From positions 310,001-374,000 of the forward strand of contig NZ_AUFX01000009.1 in NCBI RefSeq assembly GCF_000426725.1: a stretch of DNA of 64,000 bases, given 5' to 3'. How positions within the stretch are numbered: position 1 is the first letter of the stretch; each line of letters opens with the position of its first letter. Position numbers and translations under genes: made by a program. The notes beneath the pieces are model-generated. The model was not told the DNA's origin. It saw nothing but the letters and a program-made list of their open reading frames with translations, and made no database searches. The stretch is from Sporocytophaga myxococcoides DSM 11118 (GTDB taxonomy: Bacteria > Bacteroidota > Bacteroidia > Cytophagales > Cytophagaceae). Below, in pieces: positions 16,944-25,898 of this stretch.

Positions 16944-18556
16944 TTAAATTCAGTCAGTGTTTCCTTTAAAATTCTATCAAGAGTCATATTGGGTTGATCA
17001 ATACAGACTATATAATCTCTGAAAATTCTTTTTATTAATCTAGGTGAACCTCCAGAAGCTTCAATTATTTGTTTCCTTTCAGGTTCTCCAAAAAGTAAAT
17101 TTAAGTTTTCAGAAATTATTTTAGCTAGACTCTCACAATCATTCTCACTCCATAAATCATATCTCAAAAACTTTATTTTTTCATAGATCTTTTTTTGACC
17201 GTCCACAATATGATCTGTAGGAGAAAGTAAAGAAGAAAAAATAAATTTTATATTCTCTTTATTTACCGTAATTATTAGGCTGAAAAATTGTTGAATTAAA
17301 ATTTTAAATGATTCTTCGCTATCAACTGGAATCTCTTCGATATAAATAAAATTTTCTTTAGAGGGGAAAGATGATTTTAAGAGTAAAGAGATTTCTTTTA
17401 TTATATCTCTTAAATTATCAAATCTTTTAGGAGAAGATTTAGGAGAAATATTCTGAATTAGGTCAACATAGATTTGACAAAATAACTCATTTATTGAACA
17501 CCCAATACAAGCTGCTAAATTTATGTAAACGAAACTTTTTCTTCTAATAATAAGATTACGAAGAATTGAAGTTGTTTTTCCGCATCCAGTTTCACCGCTT
17601 ACCCAAACACTGTAAAAATCAAGCACTTTTGAAAGATTCTTATCTTCTCCTCTTTCCAAATAAAACTTTTCTTTTTCTAAAGAATAAAAATCAAACAATA
17701 CTTCTTTAACTAGTTGTGTAGGAATTTGAATAGACTGACTCTTTTGAGGGATAAAACATAAGTCACTAAAAGCATTAGGGCTTGAGAGCACTAAATGCGC
17801 TAAAGATGTTGCTGATGCAGCAGCAAGATTCTGATTTTGATTTTTGTTTTTACCTTTATTACCATCAGCAAAATCACATATCCCCTTAACAACTATCCAT
17901 TCAAGTTTCTTATTTACTGATGCAGTACTCACTCCTATTCCTTCCATCTCTCCGCCTTTTGCATTGCGAAATGCACTTAACAACTGATCTCTATATTCTT
18001 TATTATCAATCAATTCTTCGCCTGAAAGCAATGGTCCAAAAATAGTAGAAGCTTTGTTATTTTCATCCACCTTAAAGTTCCAATTTTTTGCTTGACTTTT
18101 AAATCTGTCTAATAATATATGACCTGCCTCCGGATGACTTCCTCTATAAATAGTTTGTTCACCTACTCTTCTAACATTGTATGGGATCAGTGATTCAGAA
18201 ACCAAAACATCACCAATTTTTTGTGACATTTCATCTAATCCAAACGCGATTCCAATCATTATAACAGCCTTGGGATCCCAAATATCAATTGCCTCTTTGG
18301 TAGTTATTATTGAACTATTGGATGAAATAGACCCCATTGTTCCACACTGCACGTGCACAATTTGATATACCCCAAATACACCTATATAAAAAGTAAATTT
18401 ATCATTGAAAACTTTAATAACTTTATCATATCCATTTACCGGTTTAAGATATAAATGTAAATGATGAGTTTCTATTGAAGTAGCCGTTAAAATTAGAAAG
18501 CTTATGCTATTCTTTAATTTACTAATCTCCTCTAATGATTGTTCTAAATAATCCAA
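16940..18556 (-). CDS. Nucleoside phosphorylase/nucleosidase domain fused to a P-loop NTPase
   Basis: 538 residues. Residues ~17-256 are a PNP_UDP/MTAN fold: an early LILTAT strand, CGTMGS at 71-76, IGIAFGLD at 101-108, GGEMEG at 201-206 (ribose-binding Met-Glu) and KGICDFADG with Asp228 at the catalytic position. Walker A is SGETGCGKTT (~320-329), a Walker B-like FIYIEEIP lies at ~403-410, and GGSPRLIKRIF is a typical lid. Known PNP-type effectors in bacterial defence (e.g. Detocs) and in fungal NLR-like proteins act on purine nucleotides. That role here is inference. Translation must begin at TTG 18556: an in-frame TAA lies four codons upstream and the next Met is at residue 74. It is the first gene of a two-gene operon. 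Confidence 0.8.
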   Translation of the reverse strand: MDYLEQSLEEISKLKNSISFLILTATSIETHHLHLYLKPVNGYDKVIKVFNDKFTFYIGVFGVYQIVHVQCGTMGSISSNSSIITTKEAIDIWDPKAVIMIGIAFGLDEMSQKIGDVLVSESLIPYNVRRVGEQTIYRGSHPEAGHILLDRFKSQAKNWNFKVDENNKASTIFGPLLSGEELIDNKEYRDQLLSAFRNAKGGEMEGIGVSTASVNKKLEWIVVKGICDFADGNKGKNKNQNQNLAAASATSLAHLVLSSPNAFSDLCFIPQKSQSIQIPTQLVKEVLFDFYSLEKEKFYLERGEDKNLSKVLDFYSVWVSGETGCGKTTSILRNLIIRRKSFVYINLAACIGCSINELFCQIYVDLIQNISPKSSPKRFDNLRDIIKEISLLLKSSFPSKENFIYIEEIPVDSEESFKILIQQFFSLIITVNKENIKFIFSSLLSPTDHIVDGQKKIYEKIKFLRYDLWSENDCESLAKIISENLNLLFGEPERKQIIEASGGSPRLIKRIFRDYIVCIDQPNMTLDRILKETLTEFK

Positions 18557-18742
18557 GTTCTTTTCTTACTATTTAAAATCTTTATCAAAAATAAATTTCC
18601 AAAAAACTCTTTCAAATCTCCAAAAATATCCCCGTCAACAAATATATAAAATAATGTTACAACTTACGATATTCCTTTAGCTAAGTTACCTGAGACATAA
18701 ATATTTAACTTACCCTCCAAGTTACTCTTCTTTAGATTGATC

Positions 18743-18779
18743 AATCTTGACAAACGAGTCAGTGCAAGTCAAGATTTTT
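18743..18779 (+). terminator. Hairpin with T-run beside the 21-bp array
   Basis: AATCTTGAC (18743-18751) pairs perfectly with GTCAAGATT (18768-18776), followed by TTT. It reads as a plus-strand terminator, yet no plus-strand gene lies upstream, so its role is unclear. It may belong to the repeat array that follows. Confidence 0.5.
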
Positions 18780-18797
18780 ACAAAAAATATTTTAGGT

Positions 18798-18830
18798 CCT
18801 TGTCCAAATCGTACTGCCGCAGTACGATTT
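18798..18830. repeat. Left flank of the palindromic array
   Basis: CCTTGTCC then AAATCGTACTG-CCG-CAGTACGATTT, a perfect 11-bp-arm palindrome (18806-18830). A direct, degenerate copy closes the array at 19095-19125. Confidence 0.75.
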
Positions 18831-19082
18831 CGTAGTTCCGAGGTTCTCCATCGAACCTCTGAGGTTCGACGACGCACTTCCGAAGTACCTCATCGAACCT
18901 CCGAGGTTCGACGACGTAGTTCCGAGGTACTAAGTCGGACTTCAGAGGTTCGACGGAGTAGTTCCGAGGTACCAAATCGGACCTCTGAGGTTCAACGACG
19001 TACTTCCGAGGTGCTAAATCGGACCTCTGAGGTTCAAGGATGAAGTTCCGAAGTACAAAATCGGACTTCTGAGCTTCAGTGT
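18831..19082. repeat. Tandem array of twelve 21-bp palindromic units, alternating in type
   Basis: Twelve head-to-tail 21-mers with no indels. Odd and even units alternate: type A is like CGTAGTTCCGAGGTACTAA and type B like CGGACCTCTGAGGTTCGACG. Each has a palindromic centre (AACCTCTGAGGTT, TACTTCCGAGGTA, ACTTCCGAAGT). The real period is therefore 42 bp. Because 21 is a multiple of three, both strands show open heptapeptide frames (RTSEVRR on plus, EPQRSDL on minus) that begin only at TTG codons. I treat this as a DNA repeat and not as a gene. Confidence 0.85.
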
Positions 19083-19094
19083 GACATTTCATAC

Positions 19095-19125
19095 ACTTGT
19101 ACAAATCGTACCGCTACAGTACAAT
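19095..19125. repeat. Right flank of the palindromic array
   Basis: ACTTGTACAAATCGTAC then CGCTACAGTACAATT, a direct repeat of the left flank (18798-18830) with a few mismatches that weaken its palindrome. Confidence 0.65.
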
Positions 19126-19130
19126 TAAGA

Positions 19131-19330
19131 AAGTCTGAACTGGGATTTTTGGGATTATAGGATAGACAGGATTTTCTCGGAATTGTCTGAACTGGGAATT
19201 ATGGGATGAGGAGATATACAGGATTATCTCAGCAGAAGACAAAAAGATGTTGTCATATTTTCATAAAACTTCTTTCTTAATCAAAGACAATCCTGTCAAT
19301 CCTTTCATCCCCTATAATCCCAGTAAATTT
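19131..19330. repeat. Cluster of three dispersed ACTGGGATT...ACAGGATT repeats
   Basis: Two direct copies start with GTCTGAACTGGGA (near 19131 and 19187) and run through GGGAT...GGATAGACAGGATT. A third copy lies inverted at ~19285-19325 (AATCCTGTCAATCC...ATAATCCCAGT). A further inverted copy follows the next gene (20318-20380), and a faint one lies near 25811. They make up most of the spacer and place an artificial in-frame extension in front of the next gene. Confidence 0.7.
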
Positions 19331-19417
19331 CTGGCATTTTTATTGATTCACCCCAAAGCGTGTTTTTTTAAGTCCCGACTATGTGATATTTTAATCGAAC
19401 TATTCAATCTGCTAACT

Positions 19418-20296
19418 ATGAAAAAAGACTTTATCATTATCCTTTTTTTATTTTTCATTCCTGCTCTGTCTTTTGCTCAGGAAAACATTATAAACAGGGC
19501 ATTCCTCGGGGTAAATGGAAACTACTTTGTTCCTATCTTCGGATTTCAAAGAGAAAATTATAAATCAGGCCCGGGCATTTCCTTTTCTTATCTTTCAAAA
19601 AAACTTCCTGTATTTAAACAGCTCCCCTATTCTTTGAGAATCGGAGCTAATGTCGGAGTATCAGGACAGGGTTCTCGAGATTTTAATCTTACGGCTCACG
19701 ATAGCCTGAGAAGTGTTCAGCGTTTCTACAATACTTTTTCCTACTTCACACTCCTTGGGAGATTTACTTTTGAAAAAAACAAAATATTCAAACCGTACCT
19801 GGAACTTAGCTTCGGATTGGGCAACTTCTCATCGCATGAAAGTATATCCAGAAATTTGAATCCTTCTTTCTATAGTAAGCCCAGAGGTAATTATCAGGAA
19901 AGCATGTCTGTTTTCGGAATATCGGCGGGGTATCTTATTCAGGTTACCGAATGGTTTATGATTGATGCAAAAATAACTTACTACCAGGGCACGAAAAAAA
20001 CTGCTTTCACCGATCTTGATCATTTTTCATATTCAACGCCCTATTATTATCACACCAAAAGAGAAGCTGTACCTTCTTTAATTTCTGCACAGCTTGGGCT
20101 TTTATTCAGGGTACCACGACCAAGTATATCTATGAGTCCGCCAGAACCAACTGAGCGTCCTTCCAGGTTAACGCCTGTAATAAAACCTATAAAACCAAAA
20201 GAAAATAAAAACGGCGAGCTGGCTCCCGGCAACGAATCCACTCCCCAAAAGCCAAAGGAAACAAAAACGTTTTATGGTCCGAAGAAGCGACATTGA
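19418..20296 (+). CDS. Outer-membrane beta-barrel-type protein
   Basis: 292 residues from ATG 19418, where MKKDFIIILFLFFIPALSFAQ is a textbook signal peptide. A frame open from 19247 reads through the dispersed repeat and is not a credible N-terminus. The body has alternating aromatic/glycine strands (SLRIGANVGVSG, YFTLLGRFTF, PYLELSFGLGNF, WFMIDAKITYYQ), as in small OmpX/OmpW-like barrels, ending in LGLLFRVP. After it comes a Pro/Lys/Glu-rich periplasmic or surface tail (~250-292). Function unknown. It is convergent with the next gene through a shared terminator. Confidence 0.75.
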   Translation: MKKDFIIILFLFFIPALSFAQENIINRAFLGVNGNYFVPIFGFQRENYKSGPGISFSYLSKKLPVFKQLPYSLRIGANVGVSGQGSRDFNLTAHDSLRSVQRFYNTFSYFTLLGRFTFEKNKIFKPYLELSFGLGNFSSHESISRNLNPSFYSKPRGNYQESMSVFGISAGYLIQVTEWFMIDAKITYYQGTKKTAFTDLDHFSYSTPYYYHTKREAVPSLISAQLGLLFRVPRPSISMSPPEPTERPSRLTPVIKPIKPKENKNGELAPGNESTPQKPKETKTFYGPKKRH

Positions 20297-20317
20297 AGAC
20301 TAAACCGGGATGTATGG

Positions 20318-20385
20318 AATGAGGAGACAGACAAAGATAATCCTGTCTATCCTTTAATCCCCATAAATCCCAGTTCAGAATATTT
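20318..20385. repeat. Dispersed repeat copy, palindromic pair
   Basis: GGAATGAGGAGACAGACA (plus orientation) faces AATCCTGTCTATCC and CCCATAAATCCCAGTTCAGA (inverted orientation). It is the same family as 19131-19330. Confidence 0.65.
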
Positions 20386-20396
20386 AATCTATGAAT

Positions 20397-20440
20397 AAAA
20401 AAAGTGGCTCATCTTCTCAGACAAGCCACTTCTATTTATT
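20397..20440. terminator. Bidirectional terminator between convergent genes
   Basis: AAGTGGCT (20402-20409) pairs with AGCCACTT (20424-20431), with an A-run before and a T-rich run after. It serves the beta-barrel gene on plus and the large T9SS gene on minus. Confidence 0.7.
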
Positions 20441-20464
20441 CTTTATTAATCTTATCTACCTCTA

Positions 20465-23400
20465 TTACTTCTTTATAACCCTTCTGTGAGTGCTTCCCTT
20501 TGAAGTTGTGATTGACAGAATATAAACACCTGGTTTGATTGCCCCTGTTGAAAAAGTCATTTTATTTAAACCTGACATCAGTGATATACTTTCATCTTCT
20601 ATGACAGCCAAACCAGACAATGTTCTCAGAGATAGTTTTGCATCTTCTTCATCAGACATTACTTCAAAGTTAAGTATATCATCAGAAAAAGGATTAGGAT
20701 AAATTTCAAGCATACTCACGGCTTCCCTCCTATCTATTGATGAAATCATTTTAGTTCCGACAATCACTTCTTTTACTACTGAACATCCAGATGTATTACT
20801 TACTCTTACTTCATAAGTACCAGGACATAAATCATTATGTGACCGGGATGAAGAAAGTCCTTTATTCCACAAATAAGTTATTGTACCGCCAGAGGTATTA
20901 ATCACATTTACAGTTGCGATTCCATTGCAGAGGCCTTCTGTAGCAGAAGCTGTATCAATGGAAACTGTCATCATGTTATTTCCCTTTTTGACGCTCCAGC
21001 TTTTAGTTAAGGTGCATCCTTTATCATCTTTAACAGTTACCGAATATGTACCGGAAGAAAGTCCGGTCAGATCCTCTGTTTTAGCATCACTGCTCCATGA
21101 GTAGGTATAAGGAGCACTTCCTCCTGAAGCTGATACATCAACTGCTCCATTTCCGCCGGCACAAGATTCATCTGTTACTGTTCCTGTCAGCTTCAAAAGA
21201 GAACAGTCAGGAACTATGACCACTTTATAATCTTCCGTTTCTCCCTGAATAGCAGTAGTGCATGGATCTACCAGATAAGACGCAGTTGCATTCATCATTC
21301 TTACCCGCATCACTGTTTCTCCCAAAAGTGTATTTGACGGCAAAGAAAAATAATAGGTAGATGTTCCGGCTCCGGCTACATTACCAAACATTCTTTCTGT
21401 TGAATTATCAAATATTCCATCCTGATTAAGATCTATCCATACTGCAAAGTAATCTGTTCCGCTTCCTCCGAATACGGTAGTCAGACCATAGTTTTTTCCT
21501 ACAGTTAAATTCGTTTCGAATGTATTGTAATAATCTGTGTACGATGGTCCGCCGTAATATCCGCTATTGCTGTTATTGATAGTATTCAGAATAATAGTCT
21601 GTATATAGTTGCCTGTAGTTGTACCTTTAGAATATGCAGGAACACAATAGGGTTTGCATACCTTAATTTTATTCACTTTGATTATTACAGAATCACTCGC
21701 TGAGCAATCTCCATTTGATACAACAACTTTTACCTGATACTCGCCTGCGTTAGTATACTTATATGAAAACTCGTTTCCTGAAGCTGCAAATGCTCCGTTT
21801 ATATACCATGAGAAATTATAATTATCTGGATTCGGAATTTTAAATATATACTCCTCTCCCTGACAGACAGCAGGGACATCATCCAATACAATTTCCGGAG
21901 GAGTAACAAAGCTGACAGATACTGTATCTCTTGCTATTGTCCCACAGCTATTCTTTACTTCCACCCAATAATCTCCGGAAGAAGATACTGTAATTCCTGA
22001 AGTAGTCTCTTTTGTTGACCAAACGTATGAATAACCCGAGCCAGATGCATTGAGGTTAACCAATGCCCCTGCACAAGCAATTTTATCATTTCCAATATTC
22101 AAGACTGGTTTGGGACAAATAACTTTAACAGAATCACAGATCCTGATTTGTCCACAAGTATTATCAGTAGAAAGACATACGTTGTATACTCCTGAACTTT
22201 CATATCTGTGAACAACCTCTTTGCCGGATGCTGTAGTGCCATCCCCCAAATCCCAGTTCAGGAATGTTGCTGAAGGTGCATTGTAATTCAAAACAACGTC
22301 AAGAAGAGTATCTTTAACACTAAACCTATCGGGTTCACCTATGCATGCTGCATTTATTGATTTTCGGACAGTGTCTTTACTACAGCCATTGTCAACCACA
22401 AGTGTAACAATGTAGTTTCCCTGTTTTTCAAATGTATGTCTGTAATCCTGATCAGTTGCAGTGCTCCCATCTCCGAAATTCCATTGCCATGTGAATGCAG
22501 AGCTGCCAGTTTTATTAAACTTACTATTATCTTTAAACAAAATAGTAGCACCTGTCTGATCACTTTCTCTTTCTGTAACGAAATCGGCAACAGGTCTTAT
22601 ACAGGCATCGCTATCCAGCACTAATAATAAGAGATCTTTAGAAGTTGAATTTGAAGCATTAGAAACGCCAGAGACAATAAAAGAACCATCTGAAGTCTTA
22701 TTAAAATAGGTGATTTTATCAACATTATCAGTACCGAAACTATTTGATGTCCGAATATTATAGTTTTCATCAAGGAGTATCGTATTAATGTCTGCATCAG
22801 ATCCGGCGTTAGTTGTAGAACCTAAAAGAATTATACGTCCGGATTTATTTTGTACCATACCATTAATAAATCCTGTTCCTGGCAATGTTTTGGTCCAGAT
22901 AGTATCAAGATTAAAATTAGTTTTTACAAGCCAGGTACTACTTCCATTTTCTCCCGTAAAATTTACAGGAAAAAGAAACCCGTCAGTTTGTTCAATGATT
23001 GCAGGAATAGAACTAGTGCTGTTCGCAAGTGATGAAGGATGATGAAAATATTTATGTAATAGTGCAGTGCCATTCGCATCTATCTTTCTTACAAAACCAT
23101 CACCCATGCCTCCATAAACGAATATGTCTCCGGTGGAAGATTCATGCACTCCGTTAACCACTCCATCATAGATTATAAAACCATTTCTCCAGATTTCCTC
23201 TCCGTTCTTATTTACCTTTATAATCCCTAAAGTATTGGTGGATATACCAAATTGTTTATTTGGGAAAATATAATTACCATCTGAAGTTTCCAATATCTTT
23301 CCGACACTAAAATCCCAACAGCAGATGCCTGAATAGGTAATTGTTCTTTCGGTAATAATATTTCCGTTTTTATCAAACCTCCACAAATTCACTTCTTCAT

Positions 23401-23749
23401 CATAAATCTTACTGACAAGATCATAGGTTGTGGCAATTATATATTCGCCATCTCTATTCTGAAGCCCTGATACCACATGATCGATAACATCAGGTTTACC
23501 AAATCCTTTATGCCACTGCACTTCCCCGCTTGCGTCAACTTTTATCAATATACCATCCACCTCATAATTATCGATTGTATTTGCAACAAGCATATAGCCA
23601 CCATCGTCTGTTTGAAATGCAACAGAAATTGTAGAAGGATCATAACTTACAAATTCGTTGTTGGGATATACCTTCATAAAGGAAACCTGAGCATACATAG
23701 TAACCTTAAATGAAATTAAAATGAGTGTTAAAAGTAGTTTTTGATTCAT
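20465..23749 (-). CDS. Secreted multidomain protein: PKD, GEVED, SprB-like and T9SS tail
   Basis: 1094 residues, starting with a signal peptide (LLLTLILISFKVTMYAQ). Residues ~25-385 hold repeats of the type GGYMLVANT...ILIKVDASGEVQW, a propeller-like segment common in Bacteroidota surface proteins. Two PKD domains follow (~395-545, WQWNFGDGST and LNWDLGDGTT). Ig-like segments come next, then a GEVED domain (~720-840, FAVWIDLNQDGIFDNST and CTTAIQGETEDYKV). A SprB-type repeat (~845-915, YTYSWSSDAKTEDLTGLSSG) and a T9SS tail (~1015-1094, LEIYPNPFSDD...KPGVYILSI...RRVIKK) end the protein. Adhesion or polymer binding is likely; the exact role is unknown. Confidence 0.9.
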   Translation of the reverse strand: MNQKLLLTLILISFKVTMYAQVSFMKVYPNNEFVSYDPSTISVAFQTDDGGYMLVANTIDNYEVDGILIKVDASGEVQWHKGFGKPDVIDHVVSGLQNRDGEYIIATTYDLVSKIYDEEVNLWRFDKNGNIITERTITYSGICCWDFSVGKILETSDGNYIFPNKQFGISTNTLGIIKVNKNGEEIWRNGFIIYDGVVNGVHESSTGDIFVYGGMGDGFVRKIDANGTALLHKYFHHPSSLANSTSSIPAIIEQTDGFLFPVNFTGENGSSTWLVKTNFNLDTIWTKTLPGTGFINGMVQNKSGRIILLGSTTNAGSDADINTILLDENYNIRTSNSFGTDNVDKITYFNKTSDGSFIVSGVSNASNSTSKDLLLLVLDSDACIRPVADFVTERESDQTGATILFKDNSKFNKTGSSAFTWQWNFGDGSTATDQDYRHTFEKQGNYIVTLVVDNGCSKDTVRKSINAACIGEPDRFSVKDTLLDVVLNYNAPSATFLNWDLGDGTTASGKEVVHRYESSGVYNVCLSTDNTCGQIRICDSVKVICPKPVLNIGNDKIACAGALVNLNASGSGYSYVWSTKETTSGITVSSSGDYWVEVKNSCGTIARDTVSVSFVTPPEIVLDDVPAVCQGEEYIFKIPNPDNYNFSWYINGAFAASGNEFSYKYTNAGEYQVKVVVSNGDCSASDSVIIKVNKIKVCKPYCVPAYSKGTTTGNYIQTIILNTINNSNSGYYGGPSYTDYYNTFETNLTVGKNYGLTTVFGGSGTDYFAVWIDLNQDGIFDNSTERMFGNVAGAGTSTYYFSLPSNTLLGETVMRVRMMNATASYLVDPCTTAIQGETEDYKVVIVPDCSLLKLTGTVTDESCAGGNGAVDVSASGGSAPYTYSWSSDAKTEDLTGLSSGTYSVTVKDDKGCTLTKSWSVKKGNNMMTVSIDTASATEGLCNGIATVNVINTSGGTITYLWNKGLSSSRSHNDLCPGTYEVRVSNTSGCSVVKEVIVGTKMISSIDRREAVSMLEIYPNPFSDDILNFEVMSDEEDAKLSLRTLSGLAVIEDESISLMSGLNKMTFSTGAIKPGVYILSITTSKGSTHRRVIKK

Positions 23750-24276
23750 AGAGGTTTTTAAAAATTGAATATTTATAATTGATAATTATGCTGAAATATT
23801 TAATGCGGACAATTGTGCTGTTTGAAATAGACCATATTCTCTCCTTTTACTTAAGGAACTTTCGCAAATATCTTTAATCTATTTAACGTACAAAACTGAT
23901 TAACAAACAATTAAACACTTCTCCATCCCTATATATAGAAGACGCAGAATAAGTAGTAATGTTACAATAAAATGAGGTTTTTAAATCTAAAAAAAACGTT
24001 TTTTATCTCTTTTTTACTATAAAGTCTTCCCTAAAACATAACCTTTGATGTGTTAGTGAAAAACAACATTTACTCGCTATTCGGGAATGCATTAGACATA
24101 AGAAATCAAACTTAAAACATTTCTCAATTCTATTTAAACGAAAGATGGAACTAAGGGAATGTTAATTAAAATTTTACACAAATTATAGAACTATTAAAAC
24201 TACATGTAATTTTCCTCTCATAACTCGCTTTTCTTAACAGATAAAATTAACTAATTTGAATGCTAAATTACTTTCT
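23750..24276. other. Divergent promoter region, no gene seen
   Basis: About 530 bp of AT-rich spacer between the divergent T9SS gene and the transglutaminase-like gene. The only structure I can point to is a perfect 14-bp palindrome AAAAAACGTTTTTT at 23991-24004. No conserved reading frame or RNA fold was recognised. Confidence 0.5.
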
Positions 24277-25812
24277 ATGCGAGTTATCATTACCATTTTT
24301 TCACTTTTAACAATCTTACAAGGTTATAGTCAGAATATTGATTCTTTACTTTATAATTCTAAATATGAAAAAAATATTTTTACTTCCTATTCAGGAGGCA
24401 AAGTAGATACACTGGGGATTTTTCTGGCACCTTCTCAAGACCTTGCGTCTGTATATGCAGCAACGCAGAAAATCAAATCTTTATATACAAAACTAGATGC
24501 TTTAGGTATCTCAGGTTTAAATGAAGCAAAAAAAGTAAAATTAATTTTCAAAACGGTTCATGCTGATTTATTAAAAAATTATCAGGGACTAACCACCTTA
24601 AGTGAAATATTTGATAACGGAACATATAATTGTGTTTCGGCGTCTGCCTTATATGCTCTGGTTTTCTCTCATTACCATATTCCATTTCAGATAAAGGAAA
24701 AACCAACGCACGTCTATCTTGTGGCCTATCCTGATAATCTTAATATTTTGGTTGAGTCTACACTACCTGGTATAGGTTATGTTCTTCCGACAAACGATGA
24801 GAAAAAAAATTATGTAAATCAACTGGTAGAATTAAAGTTTCTTAACCGGGATTATGTAAATCAAGCCGGTATAGACAAAGCGTATAATGAGTTTTTCTAT
24901 AAGCAGGATGAATCGATCTCTATTCAAAACTTGGCCGGAATTCAATACTATAATGAAGCTATTGAAACTATTAATAACAAAGAGTATGAAAAAGCATATT
25001 TAAATGCCTATAAAGCAGATACTCTTTATCCATCTAAAAAAAACAAATTTCTTAAAGTTAGTCTTTTAGGTGAAATCCTGAACAATGTCAATTTTACCAA
25101 AACCATTCATTTTTATTATCTCGCTGAATATGCCAACAAAGCCAATACAGAAGGCTCCAACAGGCAAACTAAAGGAATATTTGCTTTGAAAATGGACAAA
25201 TACCTGGTGGAACGACAAGACACCTCTTTTTTAAGAAAATCGTTTACAGTATTCTCTCAAAGTATTTCTGATACAGCATTCAAGAGTGAAATCTCTCAGT
25301 ACTATTATTCAGAATTAGGCAGATATTTCTATAACCGAGGGAATTTTGACGAAGCAATAGAATGTGGCAAAAAAGTATATTTGTTAAATGCTGGAAATTC
25401 AGATGCTCAGTGGCTAATCTCCGGTAGCCTTTTAAGCAGCTTCAACAATGGAGCAAGTGGAGTTAAAGAAATAAATCTGCTAGACAAGTATTCAAAAGAT
25501 TATCCTTTCCTGAAAGAAAACTCTATGATTCTTTCACTTTACCTTCATAATTACTGTTATGTAGCCCATACCAGTTTTCAAAATGATGACCGCACTGAGG
25601 GCATGAAACACCTTAAAAAAGCAGAAGAACTTATAAAGTTAAACAACAAAAATTTAAGGTTGAACTATCAGGCCATAGGGAATATGTATGGAGCTGCAGC
25701 AGAAAGCTACCTGCATAAAAACGAAAACACATCCAAGGAACTTATAAAAAAAGGGCTTGAATACTCCCCGGACAATGCTTATCTATTAAGGTTAAAAAGA
25801 GCTCTTGAGTAA
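24277..25812 (+). CDS. Secreted transglutaminase-like/TPR protein
   Basis: 511 residues from ATG 24277; MRVIITIFSLLTILQGYSQ is a signal peptide, and the longer frame begins only at a TTG. Residues ~95-165 look like a transglutaminase-like core: Cys119 in NGTYNCVSASALYALVF, His145 in EKPTHVYLVA and an acidic residue after it, the order of a Cys-His-Asp triad. The C-terminal half has TPR-like helices (YNEAIETINNKEYEKAYLNA, GNFDEAIECGKKVYLLNAGN, KELIKKGLEYSPDNAYLLRL). Such proteins often work in the periplasm or envelope as peptidases or scaffolds. Activity is not proven. Confidence 0.7.
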   Translation: MRVIITIFSLLTILQGYSQNIDSLLYNSKYEKNIFTSYSGGKVDTLGIFLAPSQDLASVYAATQKIKSLYTKLDALGISGLNEAKKVKLIFKTVHADLLKNYQGLTTLSEIFDNGTYNCVSASALYALVFSHYHIPFQIKEKPTHVYLVAYPDNLNILVESTLPGIGYVLPTNDEKKNYVNQLVELKFLNRDYVNQAGIDKAYNEFFYKQDESISIQNLAGIQYYNEAIETINNKEYEKAYLNAYKADTLYPSKKNKFLKVSLLGEILNNVNFTKTIHFYYLAEYANKANTEGSNRQTKGIFALKMDKYLVERQDTSFLRKSFTVFSQSISDTAFKSEISQYYYSELGRYFYNRGNFDEAIECGKKVYLLNAGNSDAQWLISGSLLSSFNNGASGVKEINLLDKYSKDYPFLKENSMILSLYLHNYCYVAHTSFQNDDRTEGMKHLKKAEELIKLNNKNLRLNYQAIGNMYGAAAESYLHKNENTSKELIKKGLEYSPDNAYLLRLKRALE

Positions 25813-25898
25813 ACAGGGATTTAAGGGATCAGAAGATAAACTAAATGATCTATCCAGTACCGCTAGCTCATTAAGAATTAAATTTAAGTAAAAAATCA

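Noticed and set aside
18747-19104. Two overlapping heptapeptide-repeat reading frames (98 aa plus, 108 aa minus)
   Set aside because: Both start at TTG and arise because the DNA repeat is 21 bp long. Being open on both strands is expected from the palindromic array and is not evidence of a protein.
18798-19125. CRISPR array
   Set aside because: Units are contiguous and have no unique spacers, and no cas genes are near.
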